Both the position numbers and the translations under genes were made by a program. This document shows, piece by piece, positions 47,717-59,924 of a DNA stretch of 64,000 nt. Numbering within the stretch: the first letter of the stretch is position 1; the number at the start of each line of letters is the position of its first letter. Source of the DNA: Rhizopus arrhizus (taxonomy: Eukaryota > Mucoromycota > Mucoromycetes > Mucorales > Rhizopodaceae); assembly GCA_024220505.1 (NCBI GenBank), contig JAKZZE010000007.1:1860001-1924000 (forward strand), written 5' to 3'. The notes under the pieces are model-generated. The model had not been told where the DNA came from. It did not search any database and saw only the letters and a list, made by a program, of their open reading frames with translations.

Positions 47717-49163
47717 AATAGATGTGTTCATGGTTATATTTTTTTACCTGTAGCAAAACAATACACAAATGAGCAAACAAGTTGGAAAATTAGGACAAGC
47801 TGTGTATTCCTGAATATCATGTCCAGTATTAAATCTCTCCTTCCAATACTCAATATTCTTGAATACTAATCTTTGGAGTGCCAACGATGGTTTGATGACA
47901 GCTCTTGGCAAAAAGTAATTTGCATGTTGTTGGCTATTGAAACCGGTAAGGCTTTCTATTTCCTTCACGGATAAGCTGAAAGCAAAACACCCCATTATTC
48001 TATCGGTTTCCATCTTCCTACCATTCTTTGCTGATCGCCAGAGATGTTCTCTTGTGCAATCATGCTCAGGGCACTCTTTCTGTTGGCATGAGTCATCTTT
48101 AATGCGTGAATTCCAACTTTCTCGAAAACTTCAACATATATAGAATGTTGAGTCTTATATTGAATAGCTTTTAATGGCCTATCACCTTTGAAGACCAAAG
48201 GCTTGTACCAGTTTTCTCGTTTCTCAAAGTTTGGAAGCTCTTCGTTCTCGAAGTGAAAGCGCGAAAATAAATATAGAACCAGGGCGCCAATTGAGCAAAC
48301 TTCGACATCTCTGTGTCTCAACAACGGGCCATACTCAATTTTACCATGCTGGTTGATTTTTCCATGTGTAATTATAGCAACCAGAGAATGCATTCCGTGA
48401 GCTCTTGGTTTTCAATTTTCAAAGAAAAAAGATCAACAAATTTTACACCAAGGGTTATTTGGCTACAACATAACATCGCATGGCTCAAAAGAAAACACGG
48501 TCTATCTCTGCAACCGCGAATATCACTTTTTTCGGTAAAGAAGAAACTGCTTACTTTCTTGGGTTCCTCATTCGGGTAGCCATCATTTAGCGTGTTTTTG
48601 CCTCAGACTTCATAGTTTAGTCTTCTGTGCTTAACTTTCTCTTTTTCAAGTATGCCCATGAAAGTCCTGACCAAAGGACTTCTTACTACACTATTGGTGT
48701 TCCATCCAAGCGTTTTCTGTGTGTTACACATGTCAGAGATAGCTTTTACGTTGGCCAAAATAGATTCTCTACCCAAGGCAGCAGGCGTACCATCATCGTT
48801 TCTACGACACTTGCTACCTCGCTTAGATGCGTACTCCAACAGAAAGAAACTAAGTTTTTCATCGAACACAATGTACGCATCCTCAAAGTCTTGTTCTCTG
48901 CACCATGCATATATTTAAAATAAATTAGTCTTCATAGACTTAAAATACTAGCTTTTAATTTATCTTTTGCATAGGCAATGATTGTTATTTACTTTCCATT
49001 TTTGTTTGGCAGAATAAGCTTTGTTTGTGTTCACAGGGCGATGAACCATGCTTTGGGCTATAACTATTTGTTTGCTATGATGCATAGCAGTACTTGTTTC
49101 TACCATTCTCTGAACGCTTTCATTGCTTGAAGAAGAGAGGCCGTTGTTAATCTGATCGTTCAT
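47452..49163 (-). pseudogene. Crypton/Ndc10-like tyrosine recombinase, broken
   Basis: Matches the fungal CBF3/Ndc10-domain tyrosine recombinase family related to Cryptons. Parts in order: 49163-48960 N-terminus; 48869-48603 (KLSFFLLEYASKRG, then NVKAISDMCNTQKTLGWN); about 48590-48400 (RPCFLLSHAMLCC, VDLFSLKIEN); 48393-47995 (YGPLLRHRDVEVCSIGALV, ALKMTHANRKSALSMI, RMVGRWK); 48013-47744 (SLTGFNSQQHANYFLPRAV); and a final exon to 47452 (LKKKYPMYYLWNCEIFQTEL) after an intron carrying a 39-A tract. H-x-x-R and GRW motifs are visible. It is broken by a stop at about 48600 and by two one-base losses (near 48390 and 48012). Where related proteins, from memory, carry the catalytic Tyr (GCY), this copy reads GCF. 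Confidence 0.75.
47675..47713. repeat. 39-nt poly-A tract (poly-T on the coding strand of an intron)
   Basis: Homopolymer inside the probable last intron of the recombinase-like pseudogene. Confidence 0.9.
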
Positions 49164-49900
49164 ATTAATTCAATTTCGTTTTAGTAAAGGTACATTTAGT
49201 AAGCTTAATTTATTTTCTCTTAAATAGAGATACTTATTGTTTAATGCCTTAAGATAGTTGTTTTTGATTTATAAATTATGACATGTTACAACTTTTCGGC
49301 GGAAGACCCAAATCACTTCTAAATTTTAATCACAGCGAAAAACACCTCAAGTCTGACTGAGTCTGACGGGCCATATACTGTTTATTTTGAAAAGACATAT
49401 CAATAGTAAATCTTTTTTCAATATCTTCCATTCACTACACTTAAGGTCACAGTACAATATGCTATCCTAATCAGTAACACTCCTGACCTTCTTATGTATC
49501 CTTCAGCTGTTGCGTTACAATTCATTTCTTCTAACGCTCTTGTGCAGCGGTTGCTGATTATGCTTTTGATTTTAATACTGCTCTGACACAAATGCGCAGC
49601 CAACCTTCTTCTTCTATAACATATCCGTCACCAACTTTCAAACACTTAGATACCTGTCCTGCTTCATGCACTGGCTGTTTCTTCTCTTCCTCTCAATTAT
49701 TACTAGATAATTTCGCCTCAATTCCTCAACCATCTAATACCAGTCCTCTCTGTAATTCAATTAAGGTCAACGAGTGTCACATCTTTTTATAACCTGAAAC
49801 TGACAGTTATTTCTTCATTAATGATTCCCCACTTAAAAGTCCTTAAAAATTTGAACATAATATTTTTTTTATTTAGTGATCTTTGTCACAAATGATGGCT
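49164..49900. other. Intergenic, no gene recognised
   Basis: Between the recombinase relic and the PD-(D/E)XK-like gene. Small frames on both strands (for example 49418-49603 minus) carry no motif I can name. Confidence 0.4.
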
Positions 49901-51433
49901 TCATGAATTTAAGCTCATTAGGAGCACTCTTCCTGCTCCTTTCGTTATACCTTGTTTGAAACCGGACCAGCTCCTCCTATAAGACAATTTAAAGGTGTTA
50001 GTGCTTTTGTCAGATCGCTGTAAGTCATTACATACGGCAATCACGGCAAGGGTTTCCGCTACTCTTGGCACATTCAACAATTCGTGCTTTTCTTTAGGAA
50101 GAGTAAACTTTCTAATTGTTACTGGTAAGTATATTCCATCTTCTACAAGCGTCATTTTGATGAAAGAGCAACTAAAGCCTATTATAGTTGTAGAAAAAAA
50201 AAGTTTTTAAGTATGACCAAATGATTGCTTATTTATATTCAAACTTGAAGTTTACCCTCGCAGAGCAACCCGTATGCGACTGGGCTTTTCATCTTGATTT
50301 TTAATTGCTCGTCAATGGAGCTTTTCAATTGTTTGAGCAGCTTTATATAATCGCTCTCCTCTTGGTGATTGCTAGTGGTGTCGGGTCTTTTTACTTCTAT
50401 AAAGAAGAAGAGTATAACTCTTTTCCTGCTCTTTATTCCCAGCATGAAATCTGGCTTCTTTTTATTTCCTTCAACTCCGTCAATCCTGTTTATCAACATT
50501 GGAAAGTGATTAGTACAGGGCTGAGAGTAAGCATACATTCAGTTATACATTCTTACATTGAGTAGACGGTGTTCTCGTCACAATTGCTCAAAAGTACTTC
50601 ATTGATATGAGGCATCAAGTACTTATCTGTAAACGTTGCTTCAGTATTGTCTTTAGCATTGGCTCTTCTTAAAAGAAGGCCTAAGCATATGCTTTTAATG
50701 CTTCTATCAATTTTGCTGGTTGGACTAAACACGATACTTTCAATATCCATGTTATCATCGATTGCCTATAGATTAGAAAAACTCATGTAAATTAATATTG
50801 CTACCATGCTTACTGATTGACTATGTATGTATAATAACTTACATCAACTAACGACTTGCAATAGATAATTGCATCATTGGATGCTTTGTTGATGTCGTTG
50901 TTAGTGTATCCTAAGTTGTACAGTGGATTTTTGATGTTTTTTATGTACTCTGTCGTACACCGGTTATTGCCAAATTTGTCGACTGGAAAGATGTACGACA
51001 GAGAGCTATTTTTTGTCAGTCTTTATCTTTTACACAATGTTTTCTCAAACTCACAGGATTCTGAGGCTATTCAAGTTATTTGAACTTTCAGCAAGATTAA
51101 TGATCCTACATCTGAAACGATGAAGGAAGTTGGCAACATTTAAATCGTCGATTATTACACTATTTCCAGAAATTAAAGTCGCCGTGAATTGTCGCAATTA
51201 CATATAAATTGTATTATAAAACTTTATAAAATGCGACTTTACTTTCTGGAAACAGTGTAGCTAAATATCAAATTAGTAAGTTGATATTAACATGGATGAC
51301 TTGAACTTACGAAGCTTTTTGGTGACCACTTTTTTTGGTCATTACCATAGAAGTAGTTTACTTGCTTCTTTCTTTTTATTTCCGGTTCTGCTTCGTTAGC
51401 GGCTTGGATAGTGTTCTTTAATTCTTTAGACAT
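49901..51433 (-). CDS. PD-(D/E)XK nuclease-like protein, uncharacterised fungal family, possibly damaged 5' part
   Basis: Exons 51020-50843, 50765-50557, 50485-50256 and 50178-49901 join in phase. The intron at 50556-50486 is 71 nt with a TACTAAT branch point. A further first exon, 51433-51311 (MSKELKNTIQAAN.., ending GTAAGT), is likely, but its join to 51020 is not phase-consistent with the sites I see, and a 100-bp MITE sits between. The core reads ENTVYSM, then IDGVEGNKKKPDFML, FFFIEVKRPD and QEESDYIKLLKQLKSSIDEQ, ending VAYGLLCEGFSCSFIKMTLV. The PD...ExK spacing and hydrophobic strands fit the PD-(D/E)XK restriction-endonuclease-like fold. Such proteins are common, unnamed and often element-associated in Mucoromycota. 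Nuclease activity is inferred only. Confidence 0.6.
51158..51257. mobile_element. 100-bp MITE with 25-bp TIRs and TA target duplication
   Basis: Left CACTATTTCCAGAAATTAAA then GTCGC and right (inverted) CACTGTTTCCAGAAAGTAAA then GTCGC match at 23 of 25 positions. TA lies on both sides (51156-51157 and 51258-51259). It is inserted in the 5' part of the PD-(D/E)XK-like gene, probably in an intron. Confidence 0.85.
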
Positions 51434-52307
51434 AGTACCAAATAATGTAATAAAAACAAAACGAATGCATAATTATATTTTTACGTTTCAGCTTTATATC
51501 TCAGCGAGAGCGACATCACTGATTTTATCCAATCAAACTTGCTCAATGATTTATTGGTTCCTGAGTCATTTTTTCTTTTTTGTTCTGTTTTTAGATCCAG
51601 AATATTGGGATATGACTGAAAAAGATTTTTTATACAAGCTGATATGCCAGCATTTATTAAAAATAGGAGATCATGTTACAATAAGATGTGAACTTCTGAA
51701 AATAAAGAAGTATAAATCACAAATCAAATAAACTAAAGCAAAAAGAAGACTCATACTTTCATATGAGATTGAGTAAGGAAGGTGCTTGTTGAATCGCGTC
51801 CGAAAGAACCATCTGTGCTTGTCGAAAATAAAATGCCAGCGGGCGCGTCAAATAGAGAGGAGAATACTGCCTGCGATACAAACATTGTTATGCTCGCAGA
51901 GAACTTGTCATGTATACGCAATTGGTGAATGGTCTGTAAGATAACAGTATGTGTGACTGCAAAGATACCAAAGAAGTAAGTCCAGCTCAGCTACCAAATA
52001 TGAAACTTGTAAGGACATTCAACAAGGAAGCGCTAGTCATCTATGAACTCATCAAGGAAAAAGCCAGTTAAAGCAGTCAATTCATACAAATACCTCATGG
52101 GATCTTGCAATGGAATATGTTGTATATAATTTGATTTTAATATGTAAAAGAAAAGATGAGCCAATGGCTGAAAACTAAAGTTCTTCATTAGAGCTAAAAT
52201 AAAAAAAAGCTTTACATTGAATCCGAATAGAAGCAAATATCTAGAAAAGAGGCCTTGGAACTGAGTAATTATTGTTACTAACGATATTATATGTTGTGTT
52301 TATTGTA
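51434..52307. other. Intergenic, no gene recognised
   Basis: AT-rich. A 106-codon plus-strand frame at 51411-51731 shows no family motif and has hydrophobic low-complexity content. I see no supportable gene. Confidence 0.4.
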
Positions 52308-52320
52308 GAATGTGTTATAC

Positions 52321-52982
52321 GATTAAACAGATTTTTATTTATAAATAATTAAACCTCTATTGGGCGCACGATTGTAATATTACATCTTTTCCGCCCGAGG
52401 CAGTTCATAAAAGAAGGATAATGGTGACTAAAAAACCCTTTTGGGATCAAGGGTAAAAATGCTTTGGAAAAAGTGAATGGGATCAAGTATAAAACACTAG
52501 TGAGAAGGAAAAGAGGGTAGCCATTTTAAGAGTCTTTGCCCAAGGTGAGTGAGCGGAGTAGGTAGGATCTTAGCGTGATATAGGTAATCGAGTTCATATA
52601 GGATTCTGCATATAGTTGGCCAGCGAATGGTCCACGAGAGTGTTATGTTAGGAGAGCGAGGTTTCTTGGTAGGTAGCATCTTTAAAAGGAAGGACAATGG
52701 GTCAGCGATGGTTTCGGACATCATGAGTCTACGGTGCATCTGGAGACAATGAATGGTATGGGCTTTTGTGAAGGGTTGGCCAGGGTGCCGAGGGCAGGCT
52801 TTGTATCGACCACCAGGGAGCTAGCCAAGACGCCAACGTATGCAACGACTTCTTTCAGACTTGGACATAGGCAGCCATAAGACAGGGTCGAGAGAGATAA
52901 TTGGGCGGCAGTGTTGAAGGAGAACGGAGGCATGCGTGGAATGTTCATTATCGAGGTTGCCTTGACGGTAGTCTCGTTGTAT
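52321..52982 (-). mobile_element. 5'-truncated, decayed LINE fragment (first of two in tandem)
   Basis: Minus-strand frames at 52948-52721 and 52739-52497 contain the same C-terminal block as the neighbour at 53277-54098: MHRRLMMSETIADPLSFLLK, LPTKKPRS and WPTICRILYELDYLYHAK correspond to HHRLYLPRSIEDPISFLLNL, LPLHKPRP and WPILCTILHELDYYFHDE there. About 190 bp of 3' untranslated sequence follow. It is flanked at both ends by GAATGTGTTATAC. Confidence 0.7.
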
Positions 52983-52995
52983 AGAATGTGTTATA

Positions 52996-54074
52996 CTATT
53001 AAATTCTGGGTTTTATTATTTTTTTTGTATTTTTTTTAAAATTTTATGGCAATGAGCATGTAGCAACGAAGTGTGCAATGTTGCCCGAGCCAGTTATGAA
53101 TGTAAGAGAATAAAAACCTTCTTAGGGGACAAGAAGGGAAAAAAGACAAAGAAAAGGAAAAAGAAAAGAGCAAATTATTTGAAATATGAAGAAATATAAG
53201 AGGAGGAAGAAAGAAAAAGTAAATAGAGACAGAAATTCAATACAAACCAGATCAAGTATCAGAAAGACTCACACTATTACTTGGATAACCAATTCAACAG
53301 CTTGACACCAGGATCAACAGGAGGAGGAGGGCATTCATCATGAAAATAATAATCCAGTTCATGGAGAATCGTACATAGGATAGGCCATAGAATAAACCAG
53401 CTGTGAGAAGCAGTAGGACGTGGTTTATGTAATGGTAGCAAATTAAGAAGGAAAGAGATTGGATCTTCAATTGAGCGAGGCAAGTACAGACGATGATGAA
53501 CATTTAGACAGTCAAAAGCATGTCGACGACTCCAGTTATGATAAGGATGGAAGATGCATTCTTTAGGTTTACCACCAGGTAGCCACCCAAGACGCCAGCG
53601 AAGAACACGACTACGTTCAGAACAAGTCATCGGTAACCAAAGAATAGGATCCACTTGGATAGTAGGGCGAGTAGAGTATAACAGGATGGAATCAGAGTTA
53701 TTACATAGATTTTGAAATTGATCAGCTAAGAATTTGGTGCGAAGAGAGAGAAATTTCTTTTTATCTAAAGTATCAAGGATTGGTCCACAGAGAGATTTCC
53801 ACATTGGAATATTAGTCAGTTTGTACCAGTGAGAGCGGCTAGTTGAAGATTGAATATATGGCAGCAGATGAGCAAGAAGAGTATCATCTGGTAAATGAGT
53901 ACTACGAAAAAGATACTGGGCTTGAAGGACTGCAACACGAGTTCGCATCGATGGGAGATTGACTAGATGAAGCATGACTTGAGCTGAAGACCTAGAATGA
54001 CCGCCGAAGATACGTCTAATACATTGGTTTTGGAAAGTATCAAGTTGATGGATAAATTTAGTTGTGAGAGGACT
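52996..54074 (-). mobile_element. 5'-truncated LINE fragment (second of two in tandem)
   Basis: An open minus-strand frame, 54098-53277, encodes the C-terminal part of a fungal non-LTR retrotransposon ORF2: SPLTTKFIHQLDTFQNQC, RRIFGGHSRSSAQVMLHL, LPSMRTRVAVLQAQYLF, then WLPGGKPKECIFHPYHNW. The RT core is missing, so the copy is 5'-truncated. About 280 bp of 3' untranslated sequence follow the stop. GAATGTGTTATAC occurs on both sides (52983-52995 and 54075-54087). Confidence 0.75.
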
Positions 54075-54258
54075 GAATGTGTTATACACTATTTTCACAA
54101 ATTATTCATACATCTTCAGAAAAAAAATTCGTGTGATTCAAAGATAAATTTTTTTTTTATGGATGAAAATTTTAATATTTATTAAAACTCATCAAAGAGT
54201 ATAAAGGTTAAGAGCGATACAAGTGTATGAAGTAGTGACTTATAAAATACAAAAGGTA

Positions 54259-57200
54259 TTAGAATAAAGAATTGTAAGCGGATAGTTTCAATAGTTCCTT
54301 CTGGATTTGATTGAGGACAATCTCCTCCAAGACAGGAGTCTGTTCAAAGAATTGTTGCCAATGGGCTTTCCAAATGAATCGAATGACTGTAGCAAAAAAA
54401 TCATAGATTGTAAACTTGTCATGGTAGTGTAAGATATAATACTTGGACAATATAAGTATAGATAGGTCCTCGAATATTGAGCTGCAATCGGGATCTTTAG
54501 GATTTGATAAGTGTTTCTTGAAGGCTGCGTTCCACAGGCCTTGTTTTTGAATACAAGTAAAGAGCATGTGCTGCTCTGTTTCTGGTAGTTTGCATAATTA
54601 GCAATAGTCGTCGTCTACCTTTGCTGGTATGATTCTATGCAGATTGGCTCGAGTGGATAATTTCTTATGAAGAAGTCTGTACCATACATTTCTAGGAATA
54701 TGGTGCATAGGGCTACTGATAAAAGCTTTCCAGTTGTTGTGACTTATGTTTGTGATTTGTGAGTTTGAGTTGAAGCTGAACATTGTCTTTAGTTGACGAT
54801 TCTTCAAAGCTGTTATATTGATATTGTCATAGCTCATCTGTAGAATGAATGGGTCAAAGTTGATATTTGATTCAGTTGGATGATCTTCATTGTCAAATTC
54901 AAGATCCTGATATTCAGCTGATAATAAAGATGCAAAATACGACTTGAAGGTAAGGTTTCCAGTAAGAACGGCATTTTTGATTTTTTGTAGAATATTGGGA
55001 GAGCCACAATGTTGTCTGTTTTTGAACTGTAAACCATTTGAAAGGAAATCTCGTTCAAAGAAATGATATGCTTTTTGTGTTTGGAAAAACTTGCTAAACT
55101 TGAAGTTTTCTTGTGGGTCTTCTTCGCATATATCTTTGAAGGGAACGAGTAGATTAGTTTGTGATGATATTATCAGGTCATTTTTCGGTAGGAAAACGAG
55201 GACAGGAGTCCAAAACACTAAACATAGGGACTAGCAGATGTAGGCCTTTCATGTTACCATAGGATCTGGAATGTTTGAATATCAAAGGGATGACGTGTGA
55301 GGGGACATCGTATGAAGATTGCAGAGTAAATATCAATATCTTGTGCAGGAAGTCTGGTATCCTTTGACGACAGCTTAACAGTAGTGGATTGATATATCGA
55401 AACTGGAAAACCTTTTGCTGAACTTCTACATTCAATAATGAAACACCACCTTTGTTTTTCGGCTGTTCTAAAGTTGTCCAACCAATCCTGGGAAACAGAT
55501 TGTGAGTCACGAATTGATACACAATAGAAGACACCTTGTTGTAAAAGCTTTTTGGAAGACTTGTAATTCGCAGAAAATGCCACAACTTGGAGAGTATAAG
55601 TGTATTAGCAAGGTGTGCCCTGATGCAAACGGAAAGTTGGCGCTGTGAATGAATGTTAACCGATAGTTCAAGCTTGCTGATGGTTTCTTTATAGAATATA
55701 GTTCGTTGGTCGTTGGTGAACCATATTGGGTATCCAAGGTACTTGATGTAGCCTAATGATTGAGAGTCGAACCACCTGAGACCATTATTGTGATATTTAG
55801 GGTTTATAATATAAAAAAGTACAAAGTTAATCAACAAATATAAAAATAAGTGAGACTCAAAGTAGATTGTCCTTTATTCAAGTTAAAAATATGAGGGTAT
55901 TCATACTTTTCTATCCACGGCTAAATAATAGTATTTACAGTATATGATTATTGATTATTAATCCATATTAGACGATGAATTATTTATAGGATTGGTAGTG
56001 TTTGACAACTTTTTATAAAGAAGTAATTATTAATCCTGATCCAGGAACTTGTTATATTCTGGAGTGGATCGGGATATAATTTTATTTGATGTAGCATAAT
56101 ACAATGTCCGATATTCCCAATTTGGACGATCATTGTTCGTAGTAATTTACATTATTACTTTATTACATGTGTAAATACCACAATTATGACTGATCAGTTC
56201 TTTGAGTTCTCGATTGTTGAATGCGGATCTACCGGCTAACGAAAATGCTACCGATTTGGAATAATTTACTTGAGAGTTAGATGCACCATTATATACTTTT
56301 AGGCGCTCTTGTAGTTCTAGAAATTCTTCCTTGGAATTAATAAACATGAGTATGTCGTCGGCGTAGGCTAATAATTTGACTAGTCTTGGTGCTGTCAGTT
56401 GCAAGTCAGAGTTGGATCTCCTAGTTTTAAGACAGTAACCATCAATGATTTCATTGTTAAGGATGAATAGTAAGAATGGTTCTATTGCAAGATTGAAAAG
56501 TATAGGTGAAATCGAGCCTCCTTGACGTAATCCGCGAAGTTGTTGTATGCTGTCAGCCAAGGATTCATTTACATTGACTGAGATTGAATTGCCAAAGAAA
56601 AGGTCGTGGATACATTTGATGAATTTATTGGGGAAACCAAACCTTTTTAGTACTTTGCACAAATATTTGGGATGAATACGATCGTAGGCTTTTGTTTAAT
56701 CCAATATGGCCCCTAAACTTTCTGATATTGACGTTGATTTATAGGCATCCTCCATAATCAACCGACAGGCAAAGCCATGGTCTCCTATAAATCTATTGTG
56801 CATGAAGCCTGATTGGAAACGAGTGATCAATTTGGATGAGATATCCATAATCTTGCTATTCATGATTCTTGTAAAGACTTTGCAATCTGTATTAATCAGT
56901 GAGATTGGGCGCGCCAGTTACTTAGACCTGTAAGGTCACCAGTCTTGGGTAAGAGAACTAAACAAGTTTGTTGCCATGATTTTGAAAAAAAGCGCCTTGT
57001 TTATAGCGTCATTGTAAATCTCTAGTACTAGAGAATTGCAGCTAAGGTGACCAATTATCAAGTTTAAGATTTCATAGGGTAATCCATCCATGCCTGGGCT
57101 ACTTTTGTGAGGAGTTCTTCTCGATCCATCTAGAATGTCATCAAACGAAATGCTGCTGATTATATGTTTAGCTTCATTTGGTGATACCTGTTTATCTATC

Positions 57201-58480
57201 GTGTTTAGCATTGACTCGAGATCATGATGATCAATAGGTTGTGCGGAGTAAAGTGTAGAATAGAAATTGGAAGCTGCATCAAGTTTCGCTTTAATATCTA
57301 AGCATTCCAAGCCAGTTTCTGAATGGACAATCTTAGTGATATTTCGCTTGATATTTCTTGATTCGGTTGTTCTTTTGAGGTATCCGGCTGATTTCTGATT
57401 GTTTTCGATCCATCGTTTACCTGCTCTGAGGATATCTATTTCAGCTATTTCGGTTTGTAAATTTGCAAGCTTATTCTCAACTTCAGGAAGCAAGATATTC
57501 AAACAAGTTGGATTGTTGGAGTACCGTCTGAAGATATCATTTCTTTGACTTTGGAGCTGCTTGATCTGGTCATTCCTCCATTGACATCTATTTCTGCAAA
57601 AGTTTTGAGTAACCTTTTTAACCATTTTCTTGAGTAGATCCCATTTCTCTTGAGGAGAGTTATTATATTTGAATAGCTTATGAGTAATGTATTGTTCTAT
57701 TTGTTTATTGAGCTTGCGGATGTATGCTGGGTTCTTGACTAAATTTGGATTAGCTCTCCAGAGACCCTTTCCAGTTGAAGAGATTCCTATGGTGAAGTTT
57801 ATAGATAAAAGAGCGTGGTCTGTCCATTATTTATTCATGTATTCAACATTCCCGTTGTTGCAATTGTTGTGAATGCTTTTGTTTGCAAATATATAGTCTA
57901 TACAAGTGGATGAATCTGCTCTTCGGAAAGTTGGTCGGTAGCTGATATCGTCTTCCACGTAATTTATACAGTTCTCAAACTGAGAAAGCATAAACCGCAG
58001 AAAGTGCTGTGGGACGTTTAATCGTCTTGTGTTGTGGTAAGAATTGTTGTCGAATGAGAAATTGAAATCCCCTGCTATGAAGAAATTTTGAATAATTGTA
58101 TTTGAACTATCTAAGGAGTTTAGTTGATGGATGACGCTCGAGAAGAAGACATTCCTGTCAGCTGCATTGCTTGCTGGAGCATAGAGGTCTAGTATAAAAA
58201 TGGGTTGTATAGATTCTTCTGACCAAGTAAGCTTTACAAGTAAAAACCTTTGATCGTTCGATTGTTGAATTAGTTCCATATTTTGGGACTGACTGAGATT
58301 GATGATTCCACAGTACTTGGTCCACAGTGTCTGATGAGCTTGAAATTTCATGTTGAGTGATTGAGTTATTTTATCGAATGAATGAAGAGGTATATTTGTT
58401 TCTTGACATAATAACATGTTTAGCTGCTGTTGTTTTAGATATCGAATAAAGTTTTCAGTGTGTTGTAAATTGTTCTGCAA
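54259..58480 (-). pseudogene. LINE ORF2: APE endonuclease plus reverse transcriptase, broken
   Basis: Endonuclease marks are MLLCQETNIP, FFIAGDFNFSFDN and DSSTCIDYIFANKS (exonuclease-endonuclease-phosphatase fold). The linker includes HKSSPGMDGLPYEILNL. The RT includes RGLRQGGSISPILFNLAIEP and KLLAYADDILMFINSKEE; the YADD catalytic box is intact. The C-terminal part includes YIKYLGYPIWFTNDQRTIFY and IGWTTLEQPKNKGGVSLLNV. Between segments the frame shifts or meets stops (near 57830, 56930, 56670, 55200 and 54600), and the solo LTR inserts about 394 bp. The element cannot make a full protein from this copy. Confidence 0.8.
55789..56182. mobile_element. 394-bp solo LTR with 5-bp target duplication ATTAT
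   Basis: The insert begins TGTGATATTTA and ends TAAATACCACA, the TG...CA ends with short inverted termini typical of LTRs. ATTAT is directly repeated on both sides (55784-55788 and 56183-56187). The older LINE relic, at about 20480-20495, runs through the same point without the insert. No internal retrotransposon sequence is present, so it is a solo LTR left by recombination. Confidence 0.88.
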
Positions 58481-58535
58481 TTAATTGAGCCTATCTTCAT
58501 ATTTATGACCTTATTACTATGATTATTCATAATAA

Positions 58536-59924
58536 TTATAAGTTGAGTTTAGTGGAGGGCTGTGATGACCCTCCTGGCACAGAGTTATTTTCATCATATT
58601 CGTCTTCAAATGTTGCATTTTCTTCTACTTCTAAACTATCGTCGAAAAGAGCTGATTTTTTCTTGGATCTTTCCACAGCTGAAGTAGGTGTAAACGCTTT
58701 CGAGTTGTTACGTTTATGTATATTCACAGAGAGGCTATTAAATGTGACAAGTGGATACAGTAACCTCTTGGTGGCTTATTTTCTGCCCGTTTTCTTTTGA
58801 TTGGAATCTTCATCAATTTGAATAGGCAAGTTACTACCATCAATTTTCTCTTCATCTACTGAATCTAAAGTAGAAATGGCCTCCTGGAAATCATCTTTGT
58901 CTTCTGCTACAGATGTACTGTCGGGCTTACTATTATCTTCTGGCATTTCCGTATCCATTTTTTTGAAGGTTACTCAATATAGCTGTATCTTTTTCAGTAT
59001 TCACATGCTCTACATTGGCGTTCATCACCCTAGAGCGGTGGATTGCCACTTGTTTTCTCTTACGGTTCCAAGGGGCATCAGGACATTGAGCTTTTAAATG
59101 TTGAGTACTCTCACAAACGAAGCAAGCTTTTCTTCTACGGAGAAGAACTGGATAATTCACTCGCGTATGATCATCAGTATGACAATAGTTGCAAATGGGC
59201 TTCATATTACTCCAGACAGTATGTAAATAGTGACCTTGTTCCCAAGATGGGATTTGAGGTGTAAGAGACTCCTAACTTTTTGTTTTATCCTTGACAAGAG
59301 TAACATATCCCCCCTGCCGTTAAACCATCCACCATCTACTGTATGATGGAGTCCTATTTCCAAAATACTCCCGTACTTTTCAAACAACTGTATCATCAAC
59401 AGTTTCAACTTATCATCCTTTTCATAAGGGATATTGGTGATCCCTATTCTGATCACCTCCGAGTTTTTATCCATCGTTGTTTGTACTTTGATTTTTCTAT
59501 CGAGAATCAAAAACTTTTTTTTTAATGCGTCCAACTTATCTTCTTCATTATCAAAGTTAAGCTCAATGTACTGATGATTTCTACCAATTTTTCTTTCTCT
59601 GAGGTCTATGCCTTTAGGAAACTGGTCTCTGAGAACAAGGTTAAGACTTCTATCTTTAAAGTTCAAGCCTTCAAATTCTGAAGCGGCGATAACGATGGAG
59701 CGTTTATCAATAGCTTGAAGAAAAACTGTTTGACTTTCCAGATTAGCAACGTTATTATTATCTGGTTTGTTGTGAAATGATGCACTTCGTTTTTGGGTTT
59801 TAACTGTTTGCGCCCATGTTTTGAATTCAAACGGTTTGTTGTTGGGATTATGGCAAGAATCGGCTACTCCAGGAGGATTATTAGCCTTGCTAGTAATGTC
59901 GTGATTAATAGTGGAAAGAACCAT
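58536..59924 (-). pseudogene. LINE ORF1 (gag-like, zinc knuckles), broken
   Basis: A frame from ATG 59924 encodes a basic N-terminus (TWAQTVKTQKRSASFHNK) and an RRM-like middle (VIRIGITNIPYEKDDKLKLL). After a frame break near 59205 it continues with CNYCHTDDHTRVNYP and CFVCESTQHLKAQCP. The second is a complete CCHC knuckle; the first has lost its last Cys to Tyr. A further break near 58960 leads into an acidic tail ending at 58536. Nucleic-acid-binding ORF1 proteins of this type coat LINE RNA. Confidence 0.75.

Larger units (their letters stand above)
52308..54087. repeat. Three 13-bp GAATGTGTTATAC copies bracketing the LINE fragments
   Basis: Perfect copies at 52308-52320, 52983-52995 and 54075-54087, each exactly at the junction of a LINE fragment. 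They may be target-site duplications or a shared 3' terminal motif. Confidence 0.8.
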
